Positions 43,234 to 51,940 of a DNA stretch of 64,000 nt are shown piece after piece. The stretch spans positions 124,001 through 188,000 of the forward strand of contig CAWAHU010000003.1 of assembly GCA_963781955.1 (NCBI GenBank). Direction: 5' to 3'. The notes below the pieces were generated by a model. The model had not been told where the DNA came from. It saw nothing but the letters and a program-made list of their open reading frames with translations, and searched no databases. Both the position numbers and the translations under genes were made by a program. The stretch's first letter is position 1. The number at the start of each line of letters is the position of its first letter. The stretch is from Bog-473 sp963781955. GTDB taxonomy: Bacteria; Actinomycetota; Acidimicrobiia; Acidimicrobiales; RAAP-2.

Positions 43234-44277
43234 GTGTCAGGAGCAGTGGAGGGCATCGACCAGGCCAACGTGACCGAGTGGTTGGTGGCCCTGCTGCCCG
43301 AGATCGGCACGCCGTTGACCTTCACCCTCATCGCTGGTGGCCGGTCCAACCTCACCTACCGGGTGGAGGACGCCCAGGGGCGGGCGTGGGCACTGCGCCG
43401 GCCGCCGCTGCACCATGTGCTCCCCACGGCGCACGACATGTCGCGTGAGTACCGGCTCATCGACGCGCTCGGCCCGGCGGGCGTCCCGGTCCCGGCCACT
43501 GTCGGACTGTGCACCGACGAGGCGGTCAACGAACGCCCCTTCTACGTCATGGAATTCGTGGAGGGACACATCCTGCGCAGCGCGCCCGAGGCCGAGGCCG
43601 CCTTCGACGTCGACACCCGCCGCGCCGTGGGCGACCACATGGCCGACACGCTGGCCGCACTGCACGACGTCGACCCGGACGCGGTGGGGCTGGGCGACCT
43701 CGGGCGCCACGACGGCTACATCGAGCGCCAGCTCAAGCGCTGGCGCGAGCAGTACGACAAGATGCAGGTCGAGGGCGTGGACCACGGCGGTCTGGTCGAG
43801 TGGGTGGGCGACGCGCTGGCCAGACGCATCCCCCAGCAGCAGCGCACCTCTGTCGTGCACGGCGACTACCGACTGGACAACGTCGTCCTGGCCGACGACG
43901 GCACGGTGAAGGCGATCTTGGACTGGGAGATCTGCACGCTCGGCGACCCCCTGGCCGACCTCGGCTTGCTGATGGTCTACTGGGCCGAGCCCAGCGACGG
44001 CACCGCCCTGCTCGGGCTCTCGGGGACCACGGCGCCCGGCTTCTCGACCCGCAAGGAGGTCCTGGAGCACTACGGGTCGGTCACCGACCTCGACGTCTCG
44101 GGCGTGGGCTACTACATGGCCTTCGGCTACTGGAAGCTGGCCTGCATCCTCCAAGGCGTCTACGCCCGCTACGTGGCGGGTGCCGGCGCGGGCGACCGGG
44201 GCAGCGTCGACATGTTCCCGGCCCAGATCCGCCGCCTCTTCGAGATGGCGGCCGAGGCCCTGGAGACGGCGCCGTGA
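43234..44277 (+). CDS. Aminoglycoside phosphotransferase-family kinase (ACAD10/11 N-domain type)
   Basis: A 347-residue APH-fold kinase. The N-lobe has PLTFTLIAGGRSNLTYRVEDAQGRAWALRRPP. The catalytic loop is VVHGDYRLDNVVL (Asp base), and the metal-binding ILDWEICTLGDPLADLGLLMVYW is characteristic of the acyl-CoA dehydrogenase-associated APH group. These are thought to phosphorylate hydroxy-acyl-CoAs, rather than antibiotics. The GTG at 43234 lies 8 nt after a TAGCGT box. It overlaps the PAC2 gene by GTGA. Confidence 0.88.
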   Translation: MSGAVEGIDQANVTEWLVALLPEIGTPLTFTLIAGGRSNLTYRVEDAQGRAWALRRPPLHHVLPTAHDMSREYRLIDALGPAGVPVPATVGLCTDEAVNERPFYVMEFVEGHILRSAPEAEAAFDVDTRRAVGDHMADTLAALHDVDPDAVGLGDLGRHDGYIERQLKRWREQYDKMQVEGVDHGGLVEWVGDALARRIPQQQRTSVVHGDYRLDNVVLADDGTVKAILDWEICTLGDPLADLGLLMVYWAEPSDGTALLGLSGTTAPGFSTRKEVLEHYGSVTDLDVSGVGYYMAFGYWKLACILQGVYARYVAGAGAGDRGSVDMFPAQIRRLFEMAAEALETAP

Positions 44278-45155
44278 GCCCCGAGATGACCGAGATCTTC
44301 GAGGTGCACCGCGAGCCGGTCGTCACCGACCCGGTGCTCGTGGTCGCCCTCGAGGGGTGGGTGGACGCCGGGTTGGGCGCCACCACCGCGGTGGCGTCGC
44401 TCCTCGGGCACGGCACCGACCCGCTGGTGACCTTCAACGGCGAGAGGTTCTTGGACCAGCGGGCCCGCCGACCGGTGGCGACGATCGTCAATGGCATCAC
44501 CACCCAGCTCACCTGGCCGCGCACGGTCGTGCGCCAAGGCACCGACGAGTCCGGCCGCGACATGCTCTTCCTCGTCGGGCCCGAGCCCGACTTCAACTGG
44601 CGCGCCTTCACCGACGCCGTCGTCGGCCTGGCCGCGTCGTGGCGGGTGCGCATGGTGGTCGGCCTGGGTGCCTTCCCGGCCCCCGCACCCCACACGCGCC
44701 CGGTGAAGCTGGCCGCCACCGCCGCCGAGGGCTCGGCCCACCTGGTCGAGCAGGTCGGCACGGTCCAAGGGGAGCTCGAGGTGCCCGCGGGTGTGATGAC
44801 GGCGCTCGAGATGGCCTTCAGCACCGCGGGCACGCCCGCGGTCAGCCTGTGGGCCCGGGTGCCGCACTACGTGGCCGCCATGCCCTTCCCCGAGGCCAGT
44901 GCGGCTCTGATCGAGGGCCTGGCCTCCGTAGCCAGTTTGTCCCTCGACTCTTCTGATCTGCGCCGGGCCGGCGACAACAGCCGGCGGCAGGTGGACCAGC
45001 TCATCGCCGACAACGCCGAGCACCAGGCCATGGTGCGGCGGCTCGAAGAGAGCATCGACGCCTCGGAGGGCAACGCCATGGGCGTCGACGAGGTGCCCTC
45101 GGGCGACGAGATCGCGGCCGAGCTCGAGCGGTTCCTGCGCGGTGAGGACCAGTAG
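44274..45155 (+). CDS. PAC2-family protein
   Basis: A 293-residue PAC2 protein. The opening PVLVVALEGWVDAGLGATTAVASLL, VVRQGTDESGRDMLFLVGPEPDFNWRAFTDAVVGLA and the later LEVPAGVMTALEMAFSTAGTPAVSLWARVPHYVA follow the family. Relatives include proteasome-assembly chaperones and actinobacterial proteins of unknown role. The GTG at 44274 overlaps the kinase stop (GTGA). An ATG at 44286 is a possible alternative start. Confidence 0.88.
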   Translation: MSPEMTEIFEVHREPVVTDPVLVVALEGWVDAGLGATTAVASLLGHGTDPLVTFNGERFLDQRARRPVATIVNGITTQLTWPRTVVRQGTDESGRDMLFLVGPEPDFNWRAFTDAVVGLAASWRVRMVVGLGAFPAPAPHTRPVKLAATAAEGSAHLVEQVGTVQGELEVPAGVMTALEMAFSTAGTPAVSLWARVPHYVAAMPFPEASAALIEGLASVASLSLDSSDLRRAGDNSRRQVDQLIADNAEHQAMVRRLEESIDASEGNAMGVDEVPSGDEIAAELERFLRGEDQ

Positions 45156-45173
45156 GGAGAAAGGGACGGCGGA

Positions 45174-46181
45174 ATGAAGATCGACGGCGGCATCGGCTTC
45201 GACCCGGGCGGCATCGCCGAGCGAGCGGCCGAGGCGGAGGCGAACGGCTACGACGGCGTGTGGTCGGCCGAGACCAGCCACGACCCGTTCCTCCCCATCG
45301 CCGTCGGCGCCGGGGCCACGGACAGGCTCGAATTCGGCACCGGGATCACCGTGGCCTTCGCCCGCAACCCCATGACGCTGGCCGTGGTGGCCAACGACCT
45401 CCAGCTGCTCACCAAGGGCCGCTTCATGCTCGGCATGGGGAGCCAGATCAAGCCGCACATCACCAAGCGCTTCTCCATGCCCTGGTCGCACCCCGCCCCG
45501 CGCATGCGGGAGCTGATCCTGGCCATCCGTGCCATCTGGAACACCTGGGAGACGGGCGAGCCCCTCGCGTTCCGGGGCGAGTTCTACACGCACACCCTCA
45601 TGACGCCGTTCTTCGACCCCGGTCCCAACCCCCACGGGAACCCCAAGATCCTCCTGGCCGGGGTGGGGCGGCAGATGACCGAAGTGGCCGGCGAGGTGGC
45701 CGACGGCTTCCTGGTGCACGCGTTCACCACCGAGCGCTACCTGCGCGAGGTCAGCCTGCCCGCCCTCGAACGGGGCGCCGTCAAGGCCGGCAAGACGCGG
45801 GCAGACCTCACGATCTCGTACCCGGGCTTCGTCGTGACCGGCGAGGACGACGAGAGCACCGAGGCGGCGGCAACGACGGTGCGCCAGCAGATCGCCTTCT
45901 ACGGCTCGACGCCCGCCTACCGGCCCGTGCTCGAGCTGCACGGCTGGGGCGACCTGCAGACCGAGCTCAACACGCTGTCCAAGCGGGGCGAGTGGGTGAA
46001 GATGGGCGAGCTCATCACCGACGACATCCTCGAGGCCTTCGCAGTGGTCTGCCCGCTCGAGCAAGTGGCCACCGAGGTCCGCAACCGCTTCGAGGGCCTC
46101 ATCGACCGCTTCAGCTTCTACGGCCCGCGCCAGACCGACTGGGAACGCTGGCGCCCCGTGCTGGCCGGCTTCCACGACTGA
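45174..46181 (+). CDS. LLM-class F420-dependent oxidoreductase
   Basis: A 335-residue luciferase-like TIM-barrel enzyme. Family features include the N-terminal AEANGYDGVWSAETSHDPFLPIAVGAGATDRLEFGTGITVAFARNPMTLAVVANDLQLLTKGRFMLGMGSQIKPHI and KILLAGVGRQMTEVAGEVADGFLVH. The pattern fits actinobacterial F420-dependent members (TIGR03617-like). The substrate is unknown. AGGGAGAAAGGG precedes the ATG. It follows PAC2 by 18 nt, so the three genes (kinase, PAC2, LLM) are likely one operon. Confidence 0.92.
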   Translation: MKIDGGIGFDPGGIAERAAEAEANGYDGVWSAETSHDPFLPIAVGAGATDRLEFGTGITVAFARNPMTLAVVANDLQLLTKGRFMLGMGSQIKPHITKRFSMPWSHPAPRMRELILAIRAIWNTWETGEPLAFRGEFYTHTLMTPFFDPGPNPHGNPKILLAGVGRQMTEVAGEVADGFLVHAFTTERYLREVSLPALERGAVKAGKTRADLTISYPGFVVTGEDDESTEAAATTVRQQIAFYGSTPAYRPVLELHGWGDLQTELNTLSKRGEWVKMGELITDDILEAFAVVCPLEQVATEVRNRFEGLIDRFSFYGPRQTDWERWRPVLAGFHD

Positions 46182-46211
46182 GCCGGCTGGGTCACGCACG
46201 ACGCAGCCGGC
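46182..46211. terminator. Hairpin between convergent LLM and leuS genes
   Basis: GCCGGCTG (46182-46189) pairs with CAGCCGGC (46204-46211). It starts directly at the LLM stop codon and lies 35 nt from the leuS stop. There is no U-run. Confidence 0.5.
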
Positions 46212-46245
46212 AGGTTCACCGAACAGCCGCGTTCGCGCCGGGTGC

Positions 46246-48720
46246 TCAGACGACCACGTTGACGAGCTTGGGCGGGCGCGCCACCACCCGCCTCGGTGAA
46301 GCGCCGCCCAACGCGTCGGCCACCTTGGGGGAGGCCAGCGCGGCGGCCTCGGCAGCGGCCTCGGAGATCCCGGCGTCGACCTCGATGCGGTCGCGCACCT
46401 TGCCGTTGACCTGGACCACCATGGTCACCGTGTCCTGCCGTACCAGCTCGGGGTCGAAGGTGGGCCAGCGCTCCAGGTGGACCGACGGTTGACCGGGATG
46501 GCGACGCTCCCACAGCTCGGCGGTGACGTGCGGGCTCATGACCGCCAGCAGCAGCAGCAGCGTGTCGAGCGCCTCGCCCCACACCTCGGCGTGGGCTCCT
46601 GCCCCGTCGCGCCCGTAGCGCTGCACCAAATTGAGCAGCTCCATGCAGTGGGCCACCGCCGTGTTGTACGACCAGCGGTCGAGGTCCTTGGTGACCTCGG
46701 CGATGGTGCGGTGGACCGCCTGGCGCACGGCGAGGTCCCCGGCGCCCTGTTCGCCGTTGCGCAGCGGGGCCTCGGCCGTGCATGTGCGCCACAGGCGGTC
46801 GAGGAAGCGACCGCAGCCGTCGATCACCTGGTCGGTCTGCTCCGACCAGTCCATGTCGTCGAACGGCGGTCCGACGAAGAGATGGAACAGGCGTAGCGCG
46901 TCGGCGCCGACGGTGTCGAAGTAGTTCTCGGGAGCGATCAGGTTGCCTTTGGACTTGGACATCTTCGTCCCGTCCATGCGGATCATCCCCTGCGCCAGGT
47001 AGTGCCGGAAGGGCTCACGCTCGATTCCCGGTGCCACACCCACGTCGATGAGGGCGCGGGTGTAGAAGCGCGCGTAGAGGAGGTGCAATATGGCGTGCTC
47101 GATCCCGCCGATGTACTGGTCGACCGGCATGAAGTGACGAGCCGCGGCCGGATCGAAGGGTCGGTCGGCGCTCCATGGGTCGCAGAACCGCAGGAAGTAC
47201 CACGACGAGTCCACGAAGGTGTCCATGGTGTCGGTCTCGCGCCGTGCCGGCCCCCCGCACACGGGGCAGGTGGTGTGGAGGAAGCCCTCGTGCAGGGCCA
47301 GTGGCGACTGCCCCGTCGGCAGGAACTCCACGTCGTCGGGGGCGACGACGGGCAGTTGCTCCTCGGGCACCGGCACGACACCGTGCTCCTCGCAGTACAC
47401 GGCCGGAATCGGGCAGCCCCAGAACCGTTGGCGAGACACCAGCCAGTCCCGTAGCCGGTAGTTGACCTTGCGCTCGCCGATCCCCTGCTCCTCGAGCCAC
47501 TCGATCGCCTTGGTCTTGGCGGTCGGGATGTCGAGGCCGTCGAGGAATGCGCTGTTGATCTTGGGGCCTTCGCCCGTATAGGCCCCTCCCCCCTGCTCGT
47601 CCCACCCTTCGGGTGGCTGCACCGTGCGCACGATGGGCAGCCCGTGGACGGTGGCGAAAGCCCAGTCGCGCTCGTCCTCGGCCGGCACGGCCATGATCGC
47701 CCCCGTGCCGTAGCCCATGAGGACGTAGTCGGCCACGTAGAGCGGGACCGGACCGCCCGTGAAGGGGTTGATGACGTTCGTTCCGGTGAACGCACCCCGC
47801 TTGCCGAGGGCGGCGGGATCGCCTTCGGTCATGCGCTCGATCTCGCTCTCCTCGGCCGCCCGGGTGCGCAGGTCCTCGACCTCCTCGCGCTGGGTGTCCG
47901 TGGTCAGCCCGTCGACCAGGGGGTGCTCGGGGGCCATCACGGCGTAGGTCATCCCGAAGCTGGTGTCCGGGCGGGTCGTGAACACGCGCACGGTCAGGCC
48001 GGGGCGGCCCTCGACCCGGAGGTCGAACTCCGCGCCCTCGGACCGGCCGATCCAATTGCGCTGCATGACCTTCGCCCGCTCGGGCCACTCCAGGTCGTCG
48101 AGGGCCTCGAGGAGCTCGTCGGCGTACTGCGTGATGCGGAAGAACCACTGCTCGAGGTCCCGCCGCTCGACCACGTCACCTGACCGGTCGCACGTGCCGT
48201 CGGCCAGGACCTGCTCGTTGGCGAGCACCGTCTGGCAGCCCGGACACCAGTTCACCGGGGCCTTCGACCGGTAGGCCAGCCCGGCCTCCCAGAGCTTGAG
48301 GAAGATGGCCTGGTTCCACTTGATGTACGCGGGCTCGTGACTGTGCACCTCGCGGCGCCAGTCGTAGACGGCGCCGAGCCGGCGCAGCGACGACGTCAGC
48401 TCGGCGATCCGGGCGTCGGTGAAGACCCGGGGGTGGGTCCCGGTCTTGATGGCGGCGTTCTCGGCGGGCAAGCCGAACGAGTCGAAGCCGATCGGGCTGA
48501 GCACCGCCTTGCCCAGCATCGTCTGGTAGCGGACGACCAGGTCACCGAAGGTGTAGTTGCGGACGTGGCCCTGGTGGGCCGCCCCGGACGGGTACGGGTA
48601 CATGCACAGCGCGTAGAACTTCTGGCGGGGGTCGTCGTTCTCGACCTGGTAGGTGCCCTCGTCGTCCCAGTGCTCTTGCCACTTGCGCTCCACCGCAGTG
48701 ACGTCGTACGCGCGTGCCAT
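46246..48720 (-). CDS. leuS: Leucyl-tRNA synthetase
   Basis: An 824-residue class I synthetase. It has the HIGH-type motif in YPYPSGAAHQGHVRNYT and the KMSKS motif in GTKMSKSKGN. A CP1 editing domain has the Thr-rich TRPDTSFGMTYAVMAPEHPL and MAVPAEDERDWAFA, and Cys pairs CPGCQ and CPVCGG are present. The C-terminal anticodon-binding and Leu-specific domains (VQVNGKVRDRIEV) are complete. The ATG at 48720 lies 6 nt behind TACCCT, a possible -10, and the longer frame has no homology. It is transcribed away from tRNA-Ala. Confidence 0.96.
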   Translation of the reverse strand: MARAYDVTAVERKWQEHWDDEGTYQVENDDPRQKFYALCMYPYPSGAAHQGHVRNYTFGDLVVRYQTMLGKAVLSPIGFDSFGLPAENAAIKTGTHPRVFTDARIAELTSSLRRLGAVYDWRREVHSHEPAYIKWNQAIFLKLWEAGLAYRSKAPVNWCPGCQTVLANEQVLADGTCDRSGDVVERRDLEQWFFRITQYADELLEALDDLEWPERAKVMQRNWIGRSEGAEFDLRVEGRPGLTVRVFTTRPDTSFGMTYAVMAPEHPLVDGLTTDTQREEVEDLRTRAAEESEIERMTEGDPAALGKRGAFTGTNVINPFTGGPVPLYVADYVLMGYGTGAIMAVPAEDERDWAFATVHGLPIVRTVQPPEGWDEQGGGAYTGEGPKINSAFLDGLDIPTAKTKAIEWLEEQGIGERKVNYRLRDWLVSRQRFWGCPIPAVYCEEHGVVPVPEEQLPVVAPDDVEFLPTGQSPLALHEGFLHTTCPVCGGPARRETDTMDTFVDSSWYFLRFCDPWSADRPFDPAAARHFMPVDQYIGGIEHAILHLLYARFYTRALIDVGVAPGIEREPFRHYLAQGMIRMDGTKMSKSKGNLIAPENYFDTVGADALRLFHLFVGPPFDDMDWSEQTDQVIDGCGRFLDRLWRTCTAEAPLRNGEQGAGDLAVRQAVHRTIAEVTKDLDRWSYNTAVAHCMELLNLVQRYGRDGAGAHAEVWGEALDTLLLLLAVMSPHVTAELWERRHPGQPSVHLERWPTFDPELVRQDTVTMVVQVNGKVRDRIEVDAGISEAAAEAAALASPKVADALGGASPRRVVARPPKLVNVVV

Positions 48721-48870
48721 GCCCCCAGGGTAGGCGACGGCCGATCCCTCCCTTGAGCAGGAAGGACGCGACGCCGTCCGGTGGCTCGGCACTGGTCGCG
48801 CTGCTCCGCCACGCACCCGAGGACGGGACCGGGGCGTCGCCACGGACTGCTAGATTCGACCTCCACCACT

Positions 48871-48944
48871 GGGGGCGTAGCTCAGCTGGTAGAGCGCTTG
48901 ACTGGCAGTCAAGAGGTTCGTGGGTTCAAGTCCCATCGCCTCCA
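48871..48944 (+). tRNA. tRNA-Ala (GGC)
   Basis: The acceptor GGGGGCG pairs with CGCCTCC, including the G3-U70 wobble that identifies alanine tRNA. The D-arm GCTC...GAGC and anticodon stem CTTGA/TCAAG with loop CTGGCAG are present. The anticodon GGC is at 48904-48906, and T-arm GTGGGTTCAAGTCCCAT follows. The discriminator is A and CCA is not encoded. A TAGATT -10 box is at 48851-48856. Its 3' half is the attachment site of the element that follows. Confidence 0.96.
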
Positions 48945-48948
48945 CAAA
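48902..48948. repeat. attL of the tRNA-Ala element
   Basis: 47 bp from the anticodon loop of tRNA-Ala to four bases past the discriminator. It is identical to 58095-58141, keeping the tRNA functional after integration. Confidence 0.92.
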
Positions 48949-48957
48949 ATTCCCTGA

Positions 48958-50202
48958 TCAGAGGCTCTGATCTCCGGAGCATTCCGACGCTCCACCATTC
49001 GTCCCCGCGAAATCCCCGCGCGTCGACGAGTCCGAGTGGTGACAAACGAGTCCGAGTGACAACGAGTCCGAGTGGTGTCCGTCGACGACCCGGGCGGCGT
49101 CTCGTGCGTCGCGTCGTGCGCCGTCCATCGCATCGGCCACGGCGCGCAGGTCCCCGGGGTAGAGATGCGCGTACGTGCGCAGGAAGATTGCGGGGTCGTG
49201 GCCCAGCGCCGCAGCGGCGGCAGAGACGGGCACGCCACGCTGAGCCATGAGGCTGGCCGCCGTGTGCCGGAGGATGTACGGCGTGGCCCAGGACGGGAAG
49301 CCGAGCTCGTCGGCGGCCGGCTGCCAGACCTTGTGACGCCAGTTCGAGATCCGCACCGGGGTACCCGACGGCGTGGTGAAGATCAGGGCATCCCGGTCCC
49401 GCCGGGCTCGGACCTCGAGGTGCTCGCGGAGCTCGGCCAGGACCGAGGCCGGCACCTGGACCACCCGGGCCCGGTGCGTCTTGGTGTCCCGCTCGAGGAG
49501 CTGCCCCCTGTGCTCGGTCAGTGCCGTCTCGACGGTGAGCCGCCCCAGGTCGTCGAGGTGCCGACGGCGGAGTGCTGAGGCCTCTCCGGGACGAAGTCCG
49601 CAGTAGGCCAGGACCAATACGAAAGGGCGCCACCACGGGTGGACCGTGGCGGCCAACGCTTCGACCTGCGTGGCACTGAGAGCGTTGCGGGTGCGGCTCG
49701 TGGCCGTCGGGATTCGGAGTCCGGCCAGCGGGTTGGCAGCGATGATGCGGGCATCGAGCGCCGAGGTGAGCACCATTCCCACCACGGTTCGAGCTGAATG
49801 GATCGTCGAGTTCGAATAACCGGCCGACCGAAGCTCGCCTAGCCATTCCTCCATGTCGATGCGCCGGAGAGTGCGCAGCCGGCACTGCCCGATGTAGGGC
49901 AGGACCTGGATCCGCAGCGCCGACTCGTAGCCGCTGATCGTGCTGGGTGCCCGGTCGCTGTTCTCGACCGTCGGCCACCAGCGCTCGGCCCACTCCCGGA
50001 CCGTGATTCGGGCCGACTCCGGGTCGAGGTACTGGTCGGTGTCGAGCTGGTGGCGCACGTAGCGCTCGAACCGCTCGGCGTCACTCTTGCGGTCGAACGT
50101 GCGCTCCCTCGGAATGGGGTCCCGGTAGCGGACCACCCAGGTCGCACCCCGCTTCTTGGTCACGCGCTTGTGGATGCTCATGACGGAGAACGGTCTCGAC
50201 AT
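48958..50202 (-). CDS. Tyrosine-type site-specific integrase
   Basis: A 414-residue integrase next to attL. The N-terminal arm-binding and SAM-like domain is VRYRDPIPRERTFDRKSDAERFERYVRHQL, then TVREWAERWWPTVENSDRAPSTISGYESALRIQVLPYIG. The catalytic domain has Arg in LAYCGLRPGEASALRRRHL, YILRHTAASLM (Tyr where His is usual in HxLRH), GHDPAIFLRTYAHL with the Tyr nucleophile in a TYAHL motif. The C-terminal ~40 residues are repetitive (HHSDS repeats) because the DNA holds three 13-bp repeats. The ATG at 50202 has a weak GGCGG site; a second ATG at 50181 is possible. It follows the rep gene by 43 nt. Confidence 0.9.
   Translation of the reverse strand: MSRPFSVMSIHKRVTKKRGATWVVRYRDPIPRERTFDRKSDAERFERYVRHQLDTDQYLDPESARITVREWAERWWPTVENSDRAPSTISGYESALRIQVLPYIGQCRLRTLRRIDMEEWLGELRSAGYSNSTIHSARTVVGMVLTSALDARIIAANPLAGLRIPTATSRTRNALSATQVEALAATVHPWWRPFVLVLAYCGLRPGEASALRRRHLDDLGRLTVETALTEHRGQLLERDTKTHRARVVQVPASVLAELREHLEVRARRDRDALIFTTPSGTPVRISNWRHKVWQPAADELGFPSWATPYILRHTAASLMAQRGVPVSAAAAALGHDPAIFLRTYAHLYPGDLRAVADAMDGARRDARDAARVVDGHHSDSLSLGLVCHHSDSSTRGDFAGTNGGASECSGDQSL
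49003..49074. repeat. Short direct repeats near attL (candidate integrase arm sites)
   Basis: CCCCGCGAAATCCCCGCGCG lies at 49003-49022. Three copies of ACGAGTCCGAGTG follow at 49026, 49046 and 49062. Related copies occur near attR. They lie in the 3' coding end of the integrase gene. Confidence 0.7.
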
Positions 50203-50245
50203 GGCTGCCACACCGCCTTCGGCGGCTTGGCCTCTGACCCAAGGC

Positions 50246-51598
50246 TCAGTCTCTTCGGGTGTGCCATGCGAACAGTGCCTCCCTGCGCTCTTCTGCCCGT
50301 TGGCGCTGCTGGTAGCCGGCGAAGAGGGCCTCGCCCTGATTGGCCCACCCGGCACCCACAGCCCGCCAACGCCGTTCGACGACACGGTCGGCCGGGACAG
50401 TTCCACCGAAGCACCTGGCCTCCTGCCAGCGAGCACGGGCGTCTCGAAGGGCACCGAAGGTCGTCGAGTAGTTCTGCGACTTGGTCAGGAAGTGCCCACC
50501 GAAGCCGAGCCGGTGGGCATGGCGAGCAAGATTGAGACGGGCCAGAGCGGGATCCTCCGAGAGGCTCAGAGCGGTGGCCACCATCTGGTGCAGGTGCGGG
50601 GGGAGTGCTCGCTCCTCGAGGTCACCGAGCGAGGTGATGCGGGCGTCGAGTCGGGGGTTCTCGCTCGAGGTCTTCGTGGCGTACTTGGCGAGATAGCTCG
50701 CCACTCGTTGCAACCGCTGGTCACCCGTGCCGAGCACCTGGACGTCGAGTTGAGAACCCCAGTGGGCGACTCCCCGCGGATGGTGCACCGACACCGACTC
50801 CGCCGCCTCGAGACATGCCACGGCGAGCTGGTCGGCCTCGATCGTCGGAGGCTGGTCTCCTGCACTGCCGGCCCTCACGATGGCGTGGAGGTGCACGAGA
50901 CCCCGGCTCTGGAACTCGGCCACCCGACAGAAGGAGAGACGCACGAGTTTGGTGCTCTCCGCCTGCGTGCTACCGAGGACCGAGGCAATCCGGCGCTGCA
51001 GATAGATCATGGTGCGGCGCCACAACTCGGGCGTGGAGGAATTTTGGAGGACGGCGCCCACGTAGTCGTAGCAGTCGAGACAGATCGGGCTCCCCACGAT
51101 CTCATCGGCTGGTTGGTGTGGTTGCCGGCAGGCGAGGGGTCGACCGTGTAGGCACGAAGCACCGGCGGTAGCGGTCTGACACGCCTCGCCGCCTCGCAAC
51201 GTGTGCGCGGTCCCGAAGCTGGGGGCAGTCAGGGTCACGAAGATTGCGGGAAGCTGCGCCACCGACTCGGGGACGCCCTTGCCCCCCTCGAGCCCGGCTC
51301 GGACGAGGTGGCGGGCGTCGCCCCGGTAGATCTCGGCACAGGCCGGGCATCGCACCTCGCTCCTCGAGCCGCAGCCCTTGAGGATGACGCCGTCGGGTTG
51401 TGAGGCGCTGGTGAAGGTGACCGATCGGGTGTCATCTCGACCCGAGATGACGAAGCCCCGCAGCCGGATGGGATGGCGGCACCACCGACATCCATCACCC
51501 TGAGTCAAGAAGTCGTCGAGCTGGTCGTGGCGCCTGTGCCGCACGAGGGCCTCGAGCATGGCGTGATCTGCCGCATCCATGCCGAGACGATGCACCAC
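50246..51598 (-). CDS. Replication initiator, HUH rolling-circle type (RepSA-like)
   Basis: A 450-residue initiator with the three rolling-circle motifs. Motif 1 is FVTLTAPSFG, motif 2 GLVHLHAIVR (His-hydrophobic-His metal site), and motif 3 VASYLAKYATK, with Tyr and Lys as in Rep proteins of pSAM2-type elements. Zinc-binding cysteines precede (CRWCRHPIRLRG, CPACAE), typical of actinobacterial replication initiators. It nicks the origin to start rolling-circle copying of the excised circle. Start GTG 51598; an internal ATG at 51580 is possible. It lies upstream of int on the same strand, probably one operon. Confidence 0.85.
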   Translation of the reverse strand: MVHRLGMDAADHAMLEALVRHRRHDQLDDFLTQGDGCRWCRHPIRLRGFVISGRDDTRSVTFTSASQPDGVILKGCGSRSEVRCPACAEIYRGDARHLVRAGLEGGKGVPESVAQLPAIFVTLTAPSFGTAHTLRGGEACQTATAGASCLHGRPLACRQPHQPADEIVGSPICLDCYDYVGAVLQNSSTPELWRRTMIYLQRRIASVLGSTQAESTKLVRLSFCRVAEFQSRGLVHLHAIVRAGSAGDQPPTIEADQLAVACLEAAESVSVHHPRGVAHWGSQLDVQVLGTGDQRLQRVASYLAKYATKTSSENPRLDARITSLGDLEERALPPHLHQMVATALSLSEDPALARLNLARHAHRLGFGGHFLTKSQNYSTTFGALRDARARWQEARCFGGTVPADRVVERRWRAVGAGWANQGEALFAGYQQRQRAEERREALFAWHTRRD

Positions 51599-51938
51599 CG
51601 CCGTGACAGCTCACGATCCGGAAAACCGCAGGTGAAGGTACTCAACGGACACCAACGAACACCAGGAGTCACGAGCGGACAGGACGGACAACAGAGACGC
51701 TCTTGCAGGGAGCTTCTGTCGATCTGCTGAAGGATCTGTGATGAGTTTCTCTACCCGATCAAGACGCTGGGCCGTCGCCGACGGCTCCGCCGCCGGCTCG
51801 GCCCGCTTATGAACCGCCGGGGTGCCGGGAACAGTGCCAGACCTCCTTCAGGGGGTGCCCCACTCCGAATCAGGCACTTAGGGGCGAGCCCCGATGGCTG
51901 GTCAGCCGCCCTGATTGGTCCGTGTATACACTCAGTGT
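51599..51938. other. Divergent region between rep and padR
   Basis: 340 bp holding the rep promoter and the padR promoter (reading opposite ways). It may also hold a replication origin for the Rep protein. I see several imperfect repeats (for example GGACACCAACGAACACC) but no clear double-strand origin nick site. Confidence 0.45.
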
Positions 51939-51940
51939 AT
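51925..51940. promoter_or_regulatory. PadR operator overlapping -10 box and start codon
   Basis: ATACACT-C-AGTGTAT is a perfect 15-bp palindrome (51926-51940). TATACA (51925-51930) is a likely -10 box, and the first ATG of padR (51939) starts inside the palindrome. Binding by PadR would shut off its own promoter. Confidence 0.75.
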